Positions 13,001-25,951 are shown, counted from the stretch's first letter. The stretch is DNA of 64,000 nucleotides from Cardiocondyla obscurior (GCF_019399895.1 NC_091878.1:2108001-2172000), one strand, 5' to 3'. Notes: generated from the letters alone by a model not told the origin. Numbers and translations are program-made.

Positions 13001-16000
13001 TCTTCGTCAGCGGAGGCCCCGAGATTAAAAGTCCCCGTTTAATTGATAATCGTCTTAGCAACTAATAAACCAGGAGCACGCGTTTATCCGTTCGCCGCGT
13101 CGCAATTAATTAACGTCTGTCTGTTATACGATTTATGCTACATCGGATTACCCTGTCTGGGGAGACATCATCCTAAACCACAGTGAGAGAGGCGGCGTTG
13201 CATCGATGCTACGTGAGCTCGCAATCATCGTAGTTAGTAATTCAATCGCGCCGCGATCTTACTTTGATTATCCGTTAACTTGTAAAACTAGCCCAATTAG
13301 TATCGATCAACCCGGACGGGAATACTCGATATACGCAACGTTGCGAGGCGTCTTCGTCGATTACCGAGCGCCGATCGATGGCCGTGCGATGCCTCTTATC
13401 AGGAACTCTGTATACTCGGGCGCAACGCGATCGTCGTACATCGAGCAGCCGCTTGCGGCGTTAATCGCGGTTCTAATCGTCGCTAAAACCGGATTCGAAA
13501 TCACCGTACACTGCCGCGTAAGAAACACGCTCCGATTCTCGTTCGCGGGAATTGAAATTCTTTATCGCCGAGCGGGAAGTTCGTTGGTTCCGGTCGGTTC
13601 ACGTCTCGCCTAAAAACAGAAACTCGATCGAAAGCCGTTCATTTTCCTTTTTACTTTTCATTTTTACAGCTTCTTACTTTCAATTGACTGCTACTTCGCG
13701 CGGTTCGCGTTATTCTCGCAGCTCTCGCGCGATTTTCAATACCTTTTCCGCTTCCCTCCCCTTTTTTTTAACCCGGTTGAGGTTACAGTATGGACCGGCC
13801 GCCGCTTTACGTTGCAAATTCCTCGCCTCTATCTTTCATCGCGCGCCCGAGCGACGTAACGCATGCGGCTGCTCCCAGGTTGATACTACCCGGCATAAAG
13901 GTACTAATTACTTTAGGACTAATTACTTTAGGAAGCAACTTGCGCCGTGTAATACTATACGGACGCATAAATTGTCGGCTCCGATAGATAATATAGTTGA
14001 GAATTTCAGGAGCCGAATTATGGCCGCAGCCATCCCGAAACTTTACAATGACTACGATGTAACATATTATTTTCCGCCGAGCAACGCTTTTTTTTATTTT
14101 TTCTCTCTTTCTCTCTTCTTTCTTTCTTTTCCAGTCCTATAAAGTTAACTCCGACCGATTGCGCCTTCCGGACTTTACCGCCGATACATACTTTTCAGCG
14201 TGAAATCAATTTCGGCTCCCCCTTGTTTTTTTTTTTTTCTTTCACGCTCACCACGCACGAGCGTTTTCAATTAAACGCTTTTATTAAACGTTATTAATCT
14301 TTTATAATAAAGCATTTTAAGAATTTTATTTGAAGCGACGTGTGCAGCGTGCGTAGGTCGAAACGTAATATGAAATAGAAATAAACATCAATCAAGAATT
14401 GATAATAAAGATATAATCCTCGTGAGCTGCGCCGCCCGAATAAATAATAATAACCTGCTGCACTCTAAAAAAAAAAAAAAAAATTAAAAAAAAATGCATT
14501 ATTTATTCAAGTAGCAAAAGTTGAACTTTCATTAACTCAATGCGGAGTAGCTTTACTACCCTCCCGAAGAATAAAGACCTTCATTAAAACTTATTATCCC
14601 TTTTACTCTGTCAGAACTGAGGAACTTTACGTTACTGCCGAGGTACTTTAGGCGACAATAGAAACGTAATTTTGCATAGTTCCTTTTAGGACGTTATTTA
14701 TCGTCGTGACCTTGTCCTCCTTTCATTAAAAAAGATCTCGACTTCTTCGAGAGTCGTAATTTAATTCTCGACAGACGGAAGTATTACGAGGCGCTGGATG
14801 GCGGAACGTTAGGTCTCGGTGGTTATAACACTTTTTAATAACCCCCTTAAAAACTTGTATCCGACTTGCTTGACGCAATTAAATAACATGGAAATAAATT
14901 GGACCTGTGCGCACTCACCGCTTCCGGGTATGTACAAGTTGAGGAAGAGGCAGTCCTCGCTCTGGTTCGCCAGGAAGACGACCATCTTCTTGAGCTGCTG
15001 GTATCTGCCCTGCGGCATCTGCAGAAGGGCGGCGGTGCTATTGGCCAGCTCCGGGTAATTTTGCGGGCAAACCGCGCCGAAAGTGTCCGCCAGCTTGACG
15101 CCGCTCCAAGGAATCGGCGAGATTGGGGGCCGAAACCTGAGATCTCCCACCGGAGGCGCGGCGTACGGTATCCCGCGGAACACTTCCACGGGGTCTAAGT
15201 GCCGGCTGTTTAATTCCTGAAACGATAACCCGAAACGAATAGATTTAATATTTCGCGGCGAAGAAAGGCAGGCGTGTTCCCTTTCCCTCCACCGGTCACG
15301 TTTCGCTATCTATTTTAGAACTGTCCTCGACCGCCAGCGTCTATCCCCCAACGGTTTTATCGAGTTACAGCGGTGTCTACATGTATCAGCTTTATACCTA
15401 GGTTTTATCAGGATCGCGGCTTTATCGATTCCATCCGGCGTCTTGGGATAGCTCTGAAATTGATAAACATGAACTCTCCTTTCCCTTGTTCTTTCGACCC
15501 GTCCGTTCGCGCAAGTAGCTTCTAAAATACGCTCGGATGCTCTCCTCCGCGGAGATACATCGCTCTCCCCGTCCGGGGCGCACAGATCCGGGAGAGAAAA
15601 ACGGAAACAGACAGCCGGAGAGAAAGAGAAAGAAAAAAAAAAAGATAGAGAGAGCTGCAGGAGGGAGCTTCTCTCTCTTTCTTTCCACCCTTGCACCCAA
15701 TATCCATTTCATCCCCTACACGTCTCGGAAGCGCATCGGGCGAGTGATTCGAAAGATACTCGGCTCGCGTGAGAAGAAGATACCGACTCGGCCTCCCTTA
15801 AACGAACCGGTGATTAAAAACGCTGCGCAAAAAGGGCGAGCCTTGATTCTCGCGTTTGATGAAAACGTGACGATTGAAAAACGCGGCGAACGAGAACCGA
15901 GGGAAAAAGAATAAGGAGAAATAATTCGAACTGTAATAACTCTTGGTTATTGTTTGGGAATTAATTGAATTATAAAACTGTGTAACGAATTAATTTCTTT

Positions 16001-19000
16001 TTTAGCTCTTTTAGAGATGCACGTATTTATTTTCGAAAAAAAAAATCGTAGAGACGAATCGGTCTCGCGAAGCCCTGTTTCTCGTGACGTAAGTGGAGCG
16101 AGAAAAATTGCTGTTCGGTCGCGCATCATGGAAACAATTATATCGGAAGGACCGATAGATCTCGTTTGCTGCGGCTCGACTTTAATTGCATCACCGGGCG
16201 CAATTGGGAAAGGTCTGCCCGTCGAAACGGTCGTTCTACGATTCGCGCTGGAAATTACAAAGTTCCCTTAACGTATCGGCGTCGCGTTTTCGTCGCAGGA
16301 ACGGCAAAAAATACGACTGTAAAAGTACGAAGAGAGAAATTAACGAAAGGAAAAAGAAAAAAAGAAAAGGAAAAAAAAAGACAAAAGAAAAATCGCGAAC
16401 GGAAAGACAAAAGAAGGGTAGGGGTGAAAATGAGTTATTCGACTCGGCATTTTCAATTGCATTAAAAATTAAATGTGCGTCATGCAACTGCCGATAACAA
16501 TCGGCGCTTATCGAGGCTGCCATAAAATCCCGGGGGATGATGGCGATGACGTGGGATGAAATATTAATTTCGCTCCATGAGTTTGCGAATTTTGTTCTGA
16601 CTGACGATCTCGTAATTGACTCCCGTCCGTGAGTTTAAATATTAATAAAAAAAAAATTTTTTTTTAATAAAAAAAACGAAGATATATCAACACGTCGTAC
16701 AACCGAAAAGATAAAATTTTTTTAAATAACGAGTAAATTCGAATAAGCGATAGAGAGCAAGAGGGAGGAGGAAAGGGTGAGAGAATTTCGAAATTTTGTA
16801 TGTACGAGCACGTCCGTCCCAGTTCATGGCGTAGCTTGTTATTTTACGATCGCGGCATTCATTTTCGTATTCCCCGGGCGAGCTATCACGTAGTTGGAAA
16901 TAAATTCCTATTACGCGGGGGTGAGAACGGTGAGCGCGGGAGGGGAGAACTTAGTGCGAAATCGCAAGAAAATGGAAACACAGGGGCGCGTGTGTTCGAC
17001 GAAAGGGACCGCCGTGAAAAGATTCGCGTGCGAGAACGGCGTTACAAGTGCGAGCAGTTTCTCTTCGGGTCCTGCTGCTTTCATCGGCGGGCGCCGTTCT
17101 TCATGAAATCAGTCGGCGAACGTGTGTGTGCGTGCACGTACACGTGTAGCGTGCGCCAGGAGAGAAAAGGGATTTTGCTGAAAACCTCTTTCGCACTTTG
17201 AATGTGTGACTATGCGTGCATACGCGCGTCGGACGCGACGCCCACGTGTATATATACATAATGCATCCGATGTCGCGTGGATACACAGCCGCCTCTGAAT
17301 TAAAGCGCGGACGCCGGAGTAAATAGGTCGGAGGAGGCGAGAAAATCCGGGATATTAATTCCCGATTCAAGCGGACGTACGTTTACTCCGTCAACGAATC
17401 GCCATTAAACGACCGTCGAAATTTGAGAGCTTTGACGCCCGCGGGTTCGGCCGGGCCGCGCGTGTCGCGATTGATGCAGTTTCGCGCGGCACGGTGTCGA
17501 ATTCGATAAAATTTAAATATTAAATTGGACCAGGATTTAAACGCCCGCCGCGCCGGAGCCTTTTACATTTCACGAGATTTTACATTCCGCGGGGATAATT
17601 ATGCGCGTTGACTTTTCGAATGGTGTTACAGTTTGTTATTTCGATCGCATTAGCGCGTCCATTAATTGCGCCAATTTAGGATAATAAAATAAGAGCGCGA
17701 TTGCGTAAGTGCTGTCCCAACATTTTGCGAAATTAGGCAATTACGTTTACAGGGAAAAATCTCGACATGCGTTGTACGCTCCGAGAGGGAGAGAGCAAAA
17801 ATGCGGTTAAAAGCGCGGAGGAAAGAATCGCGCGTTCCTGCGATCGTGCTTAAAATTTTAACACCCGCCGCGATAAGGAATTAATTATGGATTTGTTCCG
17901 GCAATTAAGGGCTCATCCGTCGAAGATCGATGAGCGCCGGCGTCTTCGCTGCCTATTGTTGGATTTCCCCGACCGTTTCAATCGAGGGCTTTTCAGTTCG
18001 AGTAATAGTCGCGCAATAATCTTATCTGCACGATGGGATGAGACTTATGGCCGGATTATTGCCTCTGTCTGCTCCTTTCGGGGGGGGTGATGCGGCGACT
18101 AGGGGACGGTGGAGGGTGGCAGGAACGCGGAACGGTTCGTGGGCGGACTGCGTAACGGTGCCCGGTGAATTATTATAATCTCTCTCGGCGAATAGAGCGA
18201 ATTTTATTTCGAAATCAGTCGCCCGCAGACGTGATCGTAATTCTCATTATTTGCGGGACGCGAGGAAACTTTTCTTTTTTTTTTTCTTTTCTCTCTCGAT
18301 TTTTTTTCTTTCTCTTCTCGGCGAACTGCAAAGTCGGGGATTTACTCGCCGGTCGGGACTATAGATTCGCCGGAAGTAATAGACTTTAGGCGACATTAGC
18401 ATATGGATGTCTTCTCGTCTCTCTCGCGAAAAATTCTCTTTGAACCGATCGAAAGAGATTGCTTGTTAAAATTAAGCCACGCGCGTGCAACGCGCGCTTC
18501 CTTGATTTTACGTAGACGACAACTGATGTCGCTATTACCCCTCCGTGTCTCCTAAAATATCTTCCTTCCCTTTTAAGAGCAACAAGAACGATGTGCCGGG
18601 AGTTTGTGGAGTATCTCCGGGACAAGCTGAAGAGTTTGGAGGGCAGAGGTGAAATCGTCCGTTTTTCCCTTTTTTTTTTCTTCTTTTTTTTCTCTTTTTT
18701 CCGCCCTACTTCAATGAGACGGAGGGAAGCGAGTGACGGGATAAACGGGACGGGAAGCTATCCCGAAATCTCTCTTCTGGATACAAAGTGAAATTGATGG
18801 CCCGCATTTACCGGCCGCACGTGTAGACGGAAACACATGATAGAGAAAGAGAGGAGGGCGAAATGTTACTAGACAGTGATGCGCTGTCGATCCCATCTGC
18901 GGTGCATCGCAAACGAAATGGTGTTAGTTAAAAGAGAAAAGAAAAAAAAAATTTTTTTTTTTTGTTAGACGCGTCGATATAATGGATGCGATGTGAAATC

Positions 19001-22000
19001 GGAGCCGAGAGCCATTTCCAAGCGCGCAGCGAGAGCGCCTGCTTATCTAAGGACGGCGTCATTTTCACGGGGGCTCTGCTGATTTATCATTTCGGTCGCA
19101 CGCACATTTCTCGCGAGCGGCGCGTCCCGCTCGACAATTTGCATATGTTCATTCGTTCCGCGACAATTGTTACCCTAAAGGGATTGTTTACATTTCTCGC
19201 GAGCGCGATATTCATTAGGTCCCGCGCATCGAGATGATAACAAGCGAAATAAATTTGGTTACGTCATAAATTACGGATGCAACGGGTGAGCGAAGGCCGT
19301 GGGGAGGCGGGGGAGACCGTAACACCGCTAAAGCGAAGCGAATTAATACCGCGCTCCTGCATATTCGCGCGTACATACAGTTTAATTGTGACGGCGGGAT
19401 AGGAGTTTCGCATTAATTAGCGGCGCAAATTATGCCTCAAATTTTATAAAGCCGCGACAATGTATTCCCGTTAAAATGCGCGGGAAGGGGGAGGGTGCGG
19501 GGAATGGAGAAAGAAGAGATGAAAATGCGGGGATGCATTTTCCGATTTGGTACGTGGATGATGGCTCCGGCCTCGATCGTGGGACCCGCGTAGAGCTGAA
19601 TGGAGTTCGGGAAAATAATTGTACAATCCTTATCGGGCTGAATGCCTGGGCCGCGGCGGGCGCGGCAATAATTATGCGGCTTGTTGTTGCAAAAATTCCA
19701 GGAGATGATTTAAACGGGGGGCGATAAATTACGTAAATTTAGAGGTGTAATAAATTATGTGCGCGACAAAGGAAGTCGAGCGGAAAAATGGCGAAGATAC
19801 GGAGGATTTACGTCAGGCTGCGCACACGGTCCAATAACGGTCGTATGGAAGCTTTTGCTGGTGGCAGTGCGTTTCAATGAGTTATAGAGCACATAAATGT
19901 AAAAGATATTTATTAAGCTTCAAAGTCGCGAAACGGCTGTTTCGCGACGAATCTCCCCCCAGCTGGAAAGGGAACAAGATTTGTCACGCGTCCGCGGGTG
20001 CAAAGACGAATGAAGATGAAGGCCGCAAACGACCGTGAGGTTGCATTTAGCCGAGCGGATTGCCGATTAGAATTGCCCGGAAAGATTTATCGCAAAGATC
20101 GAGGTTGAAAAGGACGGAGAGATGTTTTCTTTTTCTTTTTTTTTTTTTACCCGAATGGTTTGATAAAGAACAACGTTGTGATAAAAGAGAGAGAGAGAGA
20201 GAGAGAGAAAAAATAGAGGGAAAGAAAATATGGATCGGCACCACTTTTCGACCGGGAAATATTTCCAAGATTGAAATTCCGGCGAGAGAAAGCGAGAGGG
20301 AAGAAGAGAAATGACGAAGAAAAATCCTGGGTACAAAGGCAAATTGACGAACGAGGTAAGAGCATACATTAATGCATTTGCAATGCCAATCGGGCCGGCG
20401 ATGAGCGTTCAAATGCAATAAAAAAGACTCCCGCGATGGGATATCAGCGCGCCCGGATGTAGCTTCGGCCGAGAGGAATTATTATTCACCGTGAGGAAAA
20501 ATTTATAAAGCGTTCAAACGTATGTGTCGGGATATCGTAGACTGGGCGCGATAACTGTGTTTTAGAAAACGTACGTCTGTGATTCTTTTTTTTTTTTCTT
20601 CTTTTTTTCTTTGCCTGCGTGTTTCGTTCGGTCGATAAAGTGAGATAATGCGATTAACGTAACTCTCATCGCCGAGACTGACGCGAAAATAAATGGGAAA
20701 CTGTATTTCCGCTCGCAGTCGGCATATCCGGATGCGTTTAACGCTCGGATTGCGCTCAGCCGGATGCCGAAGGGGAAACACTGAGTGCCTTTGATAAGGA
20801 CAATGTCCGAATCAAATTGACTCGGATTCCGCCACGAATTCAGCATATGTACGTACAAAATTCAATATCCGTGGGAAGGTTCCGCTACCCCCGTGAAGGG
20901 ATTAATAAATACTGCAAATGCCAATATGTCCTTATCAATACGTGCCGCGTTCAATAATAGATAACCGGGTTGTATCTCGGACATGTCGGTGGCTCGCAAT
21001 CGCGCAACGATAATCGATCGCGCAAGATTTCACGTCGCTCAAGATTCAGCGGCGCGCGGCGGTACGTGCCCGCTGACGGCGTTATGCAAAACAATTCTAC
21101 TTATATGTCGCAACGAAAGAAAGGGACCGGGGAGGGAGGGGGAGTGAAAGAGGAACGGCGGAGCGGAAAGGTTTCGCAGTCGGAGCGCGTTTGACAGAGC
21201 AATGTTTTCCTCCGGCGAAACGTATGGCTCTCGATCGGTGCGAAATGGACCGGCGAGCGGGTGGACATGCGGGCAAGCGTGAAAACGCGCTGGGCGAACG
21301 GGGAAAAAAAGGAAAAAAAAAAAAAAAAAAAAAAAAAACCCCGACAGCCCGTGAGTTGCGCGGCACGTTACGACGTAATGTAAAGGCCACGAGGCGTCCT
21401 GAGCGAAAAAGTTTTCTCGTTATCCATCCATCCGCCCGGGGACCGGCACGCCGGGGCGAAAAAAGGCCGGTAAATTGCGGATCCGCAATTCCCGCCAAAG
21501 CGACTGTGTGCCCCGCGCGCGCGTCTGATCCGCGCGGGGTGTTTCAATCGCGTGGCGGCGGCGACGGCGCGTACAATAAATAATCCCCGCGTTTCCATTC
21601 ACGACGAGATCTCGACTGGGGACCCGGCGACGTACACCACCGAAACGAGACGCTGAAAGGAACCCGGAAGGATTGACGCTGGTGAAGTCCGCGTAATATC
21701 CACACGCGAGATCTGCTTTCAAACGCCGAGTGAGCTACGTATTTAAAATCCCTCCGTACGAATTGCGAGCTTGTTTTACTCGAGCGGCCTCATTCATCTC
21801 CGCGTCCCTTGCCCCGCGATAGTTAATAAGTCAACATTGTTCGGTTCGAAGTATCGAAGTTCCAAATTGCAATATCCCGTATAATTTGTATACGCGTCTT
21901 AGGAAACTCGATCGGAGCGCGGAGATGAAATTCCGGGATTTAACGTAGCTTGCGGATCGCTTTTTCGAGACCGGCGGGAGGACTCGCAGCAATTTCGTGG

Positions 22001-24866
22001 GAGGGATACACGAATTCGTAATTTCGCGGAGTGGAACGACAGCGCGCAAATATCAACCGTCAGAAAGTTAAATAACACGCGGCGATGAGAGGCGCGGGAG
22101 AGAGAGGTAGGGCTTTACTCTCGGCTGCGTTATTGTCGAACGGCGATGCGCCGCGCGCGGATTGATAACGGCACGTCAAATTGGCCGATATCCCCGCAAT
22201 TCCCCGCGGTTCGCGGCCGCGAATTTATTTTTCCCAATGTAAAGCCACAGGGGAGGATGGTAGAGGTTCGCGGGGGGGGGAGAACAGGCGGTAGGCGATA
22301 TCCCGCCCGCGGATACTTTAGCGCGAAACGCGAAATTCGTCGGGTCGTATTGCGAGCGAGCGGCGCCGGGTAGCCACGGGCTTGAATCATCGGGACGTCC
22401 ATCGATCCGCCTCTTGTCGATATGAATATCTATTAGACGTAATTGATGTCTACCATCCGGCGTAGCGAATGCCGCGGTAAATGTCAAATCGGCCTCGCCC
22501 ACTTTGACTGATCGGTGTTGTGAAAACGCTTCGGCCCCGATAGACGAGCTGCCAGCAAATTGTCTCCTGGAAAAATTTCGCTGTCGTTCGGGAACATCGT
22601 GATATCGAGCCCCCGCTTTTAGTTTCCGCTCCGGCTGCGGCGCACAGCTATGCGAAGTGTATTGGAAATAGAGGACGGCCCGGGATAAAAGAGACCGGGG
22701 AGATTTTTCCTACCGTGGCGTATTTCGTGTTTAATTATTATTTTAATTTCGCACACGGAGTTTTTCGAATTGTATGGTAAAAGCCTTTTGCTCTCTTCTC
22801 GCCGCCGGAATACCAAGTCTCCTTTGTCTCTATATTGTTTGACAAGAGCGGTCTTGTTACGCTACCGCGAAGAGGCAGGTGTGCTTAAATGAGAGAAAAT
22901 TGGTGTCTACTTGGGCGAAAATACAACGAGAAAAGCTAACGATCGTTCGACGTGTATTCTCGGTTAATTAGGCCGCTGCAGTATAGATGAAATAAAAAAA
23001 AAAGGAAATTAAAAAAAAAGAAAAAATGCAAGACAGATATAAGAGCTATCGGTTGGTAAAGATACTTAGCAGGCAGAGGGAAGTTTTAACGGCGGGTTGA
23101 CAGCAAGATTTAGGTGCGGTAATAAGTTCAAGGGATGCCGAGGGAGGAGAAACTGACGCCGGGAGGAAGAAGGCCGGGAAAAGGTCTGCAAAGTTTGCGA
23201 GAGTGATAGGAGGACAGTAACGCATTTAATGAAAGAGCACCGTTCGTGGGTGGACGAGGGGGAAGGAGGAAAAAAAAAAAAAGAGAAAAGGTGTTGGGCA
23301 CTAAGAACGACGAGTTAGATTGGACGGAACAAGCGATGAGAAAAAGAAGCGGAAGAAAGAAAGGAAGTAAAGCGCAGGGAAAAGGAGGGACACGCGCGGC
23401 GACGACGCGGTCAAATTTAAGAGATATAAGGGGACAGTAGTGTGGAAGTAATTGAAATCGCAAGATTAATGTGACGGGGAGACCGACGTTCCTCGGGATG
23501 TTAATGAGAGAACATTAGATACAGTTTTTATCCGGCGTTTTTTCAATTATTTCTTCTCGTCCTCCCCTTGTGCCAAACGCGCAACGCAAGCTCGACGCGC
23601 GAAGATTAAAAATCTCTCGCAGGAAGGGTCGTTCGTACGCGAGCTGAACTCTCTTTAGCGCCGGGCGCTAAAAGCGTTACTCGGTACTATTAACAACTAC
23701 CATCATATTGTAACAGCGAGAATGGACACTGTATTGTTAAAATGAAAATAGATATTAATTACCAGTAATACAAAACTCAATAGAGAGTACTCGGGGCGCG
23801 GGCGCGCACGCTCGCACCGGTACGGGTATAATTATTATTTCGATATTATAGCTAACAAGACATTTAACTGGGCGCGCGTTTATACAGCTCTTGACCAAAA
23901 TTGGTTCACATTTCGCGCATGAGCCACGGCCGGAGATTAATTCGTGTCCAAGATATTATCCCATCCTGTACACATAATATCCAAATATTCATGTCATCGC
24001 GTATCCACTATCATAACCACCGTCCGCACCCCTGAATAAACAAGAAGAATAGACTTGCGCGAGGGATTCCGCAATCGATTGCCAGTACGAATGCTGTTGT
24101 TTCACAGCGGCCGCATCGCCCACATCGAGAACTCTAATGCGAGGGAATTACTTTTTACTCCGCGAAAGATATTTCCATTATTGGACCAAAAAAAATATAT
24201 AAAAAATTGCCGATATTAAAATTATTAAAAAAAAAGCGGCACAATGCTGTCGTTAATAATCGGTGCTCTCGAACGAGATTTCATCCGTTCAAACGAACGG
24301 CGGGCGGAAAAATTCCGCTTCCGCGGGGGTCAATCCGGCAATAAATCTCGCTTTTCGCTGTGTACATCGCGGAAACAGCGGCGTAACGCGTAATACTGCC
24401 GGGAACGGGCCGATCCGCGAATCACGATCCGCCATTTACCTCGGGCGAAAGCTCGATGTCCGAGGGAAACCTCCCTCGGTTCGCTACGCTTCCACCTGCC
24501 TGCAGGATATCCAAATCCTGCCGGGGATGCGGTTCGTCGCTCGATACCCCACACCCTGTCATTCTCCTCTTTCTCCTCCGCCTTTCTCCCGTACTATCCC
24601 TTCCCCGGTCCTAGCCCCTAGGAAGAAGAATCGATACATACCTGAAGTATTCCACGTATTTGTCCGCTCTTCGTCTCGACGATGCGCGAGGCGTAGCGAG
24701 TCGTCGTCGGCGTGGAAGCCGCGCGGCTGCAGTCGGTCAGGATTACCAGGACGATCAGGGGCAGCAGCGCGAGTCCTACGCGCGTAGAGCAACGGCCGAA
24801 TCTGATCGGGCAGCACGTCGTGACCAGCGGCCGGCTCCGGGCCGCCGGCTGGCATGGCAGCGGCAT
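855..24866 (-). CDS. Nlg: Neuroligin, five 5' coding exons (3' end outside the window)
   Basis: This is a cholinesterase-like postsynaptic adhesion protein that binds neurexin across the synapse. The coding join on the minus strand is 24866-24642, 15216-14919, 11841-11689, 10746-10546, 1047-855. All junctions are GT-AG and the phases chain (0,1,1,1,2), giving 356 full residues. Residues 1-48 look like a signal peptide: a basic start, then a hydrophobic core near residues 30-44. From about residue 60 the alpha/beta-hydrolase fold follows the neuroligin pattern: FRGIPYAAPPVG, NQSEDCLFLNLYIP, YVHGESFEWGSGN, DGSVLASAGHVIVITLNYRLG, ENIGAFGGDPTRITVMGHDTGA, LFHRVVLSSGSALSPWA. The esterase nucleophile motif G-x-S-x-G reads G-H-D-T-G here (Asp276 in place of Ser), as expected for a non-catalytic neuroligin. 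C125 and C164 should form the conserved first disulfide, with another pair at C328/C339. N134 and N159 are glycosylation sequons. The remaining half or more of the protein lies to the left of the window. Which insect paralogue this is cannot be decided here. Confidence 0.93.
4252..4270. repeat. GTCGC pentanucleotide repeat
   Basis: Three full GTCGC units plus GTCG in tandem, within neuroligin intron 4. Confidence 0.85.
7438..7460 (+). repeat. G-rich tract in neuroligin intron 4
   Basis: G5, G6, G6 and G2 runs separated by one or two bases. It could form a G-quadruplex only by splitting a long run, because the fourth run is short. Confidence 0.6.
10546..10746 (-). CDS. Nlg: Neuroligin coding exon 4 (nucleophile-elbow region)
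   Basis: This exon encodes residues 226-293 (201 bases, phase 1 to 1). The acceptor is GCGTTTTTCCAG|GTTTCT and the donor is AGCAAAG|GTAGG. After the FLRT start there is an insertion rich in P, S and G. Then come GGNLALKDITMGLRWVREN, GAFGGDPTRITVMGHDTGA and LVNLLLLAPYSKG. The Ser of the catalytic elbow is Asp276. The domain assignment does not depend on the neighbouring exons. Confidence 0.95.
10747..11688 (-). other. Neuroligin intron 3 (about 0.94 kb)
   Basis: This stretch lies between the exon 3 donor (GTACGTGC) and the exon 4 acceptor. On the plus strand a pyrimidine-rich stretch at about 10794-10870 is just intronic of the acceptor. I see nothing else in it. Confidence 0.85.
11689..11841 (-). 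CDS. Nlg: Neuroligin coding exon 3
   Basis: This exon encodes residues 175-226 (first and last codons split, 153 bases, phase 1 to 1). The acceptor is CTGCTGCTTTCAG|GATCCC and the donor is CATCTTAG|GTACGTGC. It contains YVHGESFEWGSGN, the equivalent of the esterase oxyanion-hole loop (HGG in active enzymes, HGE here), followed by LYDGSVLASAGHV and ITLNYRLGILG. Its length is a multiple of three, so skipping it would keep the frame. Confidence 0.95.
11842..14918 (-). other. Neuroligin intron 2 (about 3.1 kb)
   Basis: CpG-rich intronic DNA between exons 2 and 3. It contains a perfect 15-base tandem duplication at 13903-13932 and an A-rich low-complexity stretch near 14468-14494. The open frame at 13552-14142 has no recognisable domain. 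Confidence 0.8.
13903..13932. repeat. 15-base perfect tandem duplication
   Basis: The unit ACTAATTACTTTAGG occurs twice back to back (13903-13917 and 13918-13932) in neuroligin intron 2. Each copy contains a TAATTA homeodomain-type core on both strands. Confidence 0.95.
14919..15216 (-). CDS. Nlg: Neuroligin coding exon 2
   Basis: This exon encodes residues 76-174 plus the first base of codon 175. The acceptor is TATCGTTTCAG|GAATTA and the donor is GAAGCG|GTGAGTGC. It carries FRGIPYAAPPVGDLRF, WSGVKLADTFGAVCPQ and NQSEDCLFLNLYIPGS, the most conserved N-terminal block of the carboxylesterase/neuroligin family. C125 and C164 are positioned as in the conserved first disulfide. N-glycosylation sequons are N134-S-T and N159-Q-S. 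Confidence 0.95.
20186..20208. repeat. (AG)n microsatellite
   Basis: About 11 AG units in neuroligin intron 1, flanked by purine-rich sequence. Confidence 0.9.
21313..21338. repeat. Poly-A run (A26)
   Basis: Uninterrupted A26 in neuroligin intron 1. No retroelement sequence is recognisable upstream. Such runs are also assembly-sensitive. Confidence 0.9.
24642..24866 (-). CDS. Nlg: Neuroligin coding exon 1 (signal peptide)
   Basis: This exon encodes residues 1-75. The only in-frame ATG in the open frame is at 24866-24864 (MPLPCQPAAR...). It is followed by a cationic stretch, a hydrophobic core (VGLALLPLIVLVIL) and a likely cleavage zone near DCSRA/AS. The end, ETKSGQIRGILQ, is the start of the mature esterase-like fold. 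The donor reads CTTCAG|GTATGT, phase 0. The frame is open upstream to about 25067 but contains no earlier ATG, so an additional upstream 5' exon carrying UTR cannot be excluded. Confidence 0.88.
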
Positions 24867-25951
24867 GACAGCATTTGCTGGCGGCCACCTGCAGCGATGC
24901 CACCAGCATAACCGTACGGCGACCTTGGTCGTCGGTGGACAGCCGAACCTGCTCGGGCCAGGCCGGGTGTACCTTGCGACTCTCGATAGCGACGGCACCC
25001 TCCCGCGGCCGGCTTCTAGGAGACTCTCTCCAACTCGCACCCGCGGACTACGTCCCGCAACCCGCAACTCCTCCGCGTTCCCGCATCACGGTGACCGGCT
25101 TTCCCCCCGCGAGTTTTATTCCGCTCTTAACTCCCTTTCCAACCGCCGTCTCCGGAACCAGGCACCTTTTGACCGGGGTCCAAGTTAAATTACTCTCGAA
25201 ACATCTTGAATAGGAAAGTTAAGAGACGACCGGGTCTCTTCTCGCCGCCGCCGACGTGTAGAATACCGACTTCGGGCGCTGAGTGGCAGGTCTCCGGTCT
25301 GTAAGCAAGCGAAAGTACGGTATAATGGAACACTCGCAATACTCATCATTTTATTTTATTACATATTACGGAGCGTCATTTACTCTAGCTTCTTCTACGT
25401 TGAGGAAAATTATTTTATACTTAATAATTTTTGGCAGGGAAGCTATGGATCCGCGTATGTCGCGTGGTACTTTAAACATCTCTCGTATTTTTTAAACGTC
25501 ATTTAAATGTGCGTATAGACGTTAATTGCATTCAATTCTTTGGCACGATTACGAAAACTACAAATGATTTATTTATTTTCGACAAATATCGCGACGCATT
25601 CATCAATCACAAACTCGTGATATACTGAAATTAATATTCGTCATAATATTCGTCATGATATCGAACATATAAATTCTTTTACAGCGCGTTGATTTGCGTA
25701 GAGGTGATGCACACAAGCATAGATCGGCCGGCTGGGCAACCTCGCGCGACTTTGACGTCATGACGTCCCGCATCCCTTTGCCGCCGGTCGAGCGACGCTC
25801 GGTTAACGACACAAAATAATAAAAATTAAGCTAGCGTTCACTCTCGCGGCACGAAGCGAGCCAAACGAGAGTATCAATCATCATTGCAGAAAAGCGGTAA
25901 CAATTGAACAGCAATGAAATCTCCACATCTCCTTTGTTGAGATAATTTCTA

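Larger units (their letters stand above)
15217..24641 (-). other. Neuroligin intron 1 (about 9.4 kb)
   Basis: First coding intron, between the signal-peptide exon and the start of the esterase-like fold. It holds simple repeats: an A/T inverted stretch near 16644-16668, an AG microsatellite at 20186-20208, A26 at 21313-21338, and a poly-G run at 22272-22280. Long first introns often carry enhancers or alternative promoters, but I can point to no specific element here. Confidence 0.8.

Noticed and set aside
855..24641. Possible intronic microRNA in the neuroligin gene
   Set aside because: In some insects mir-932 is hosted by a neuroligin gene. I looked on the minus strand for the mature sequence as I remember it and saw no match. 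It may lie in an intron outside the window.
24263..24787. Open frame of 174 codons on the plus strand
   Set aside because: It runs antisense across neuroligin exon 1 and is a by-product of that GC-rich exon.
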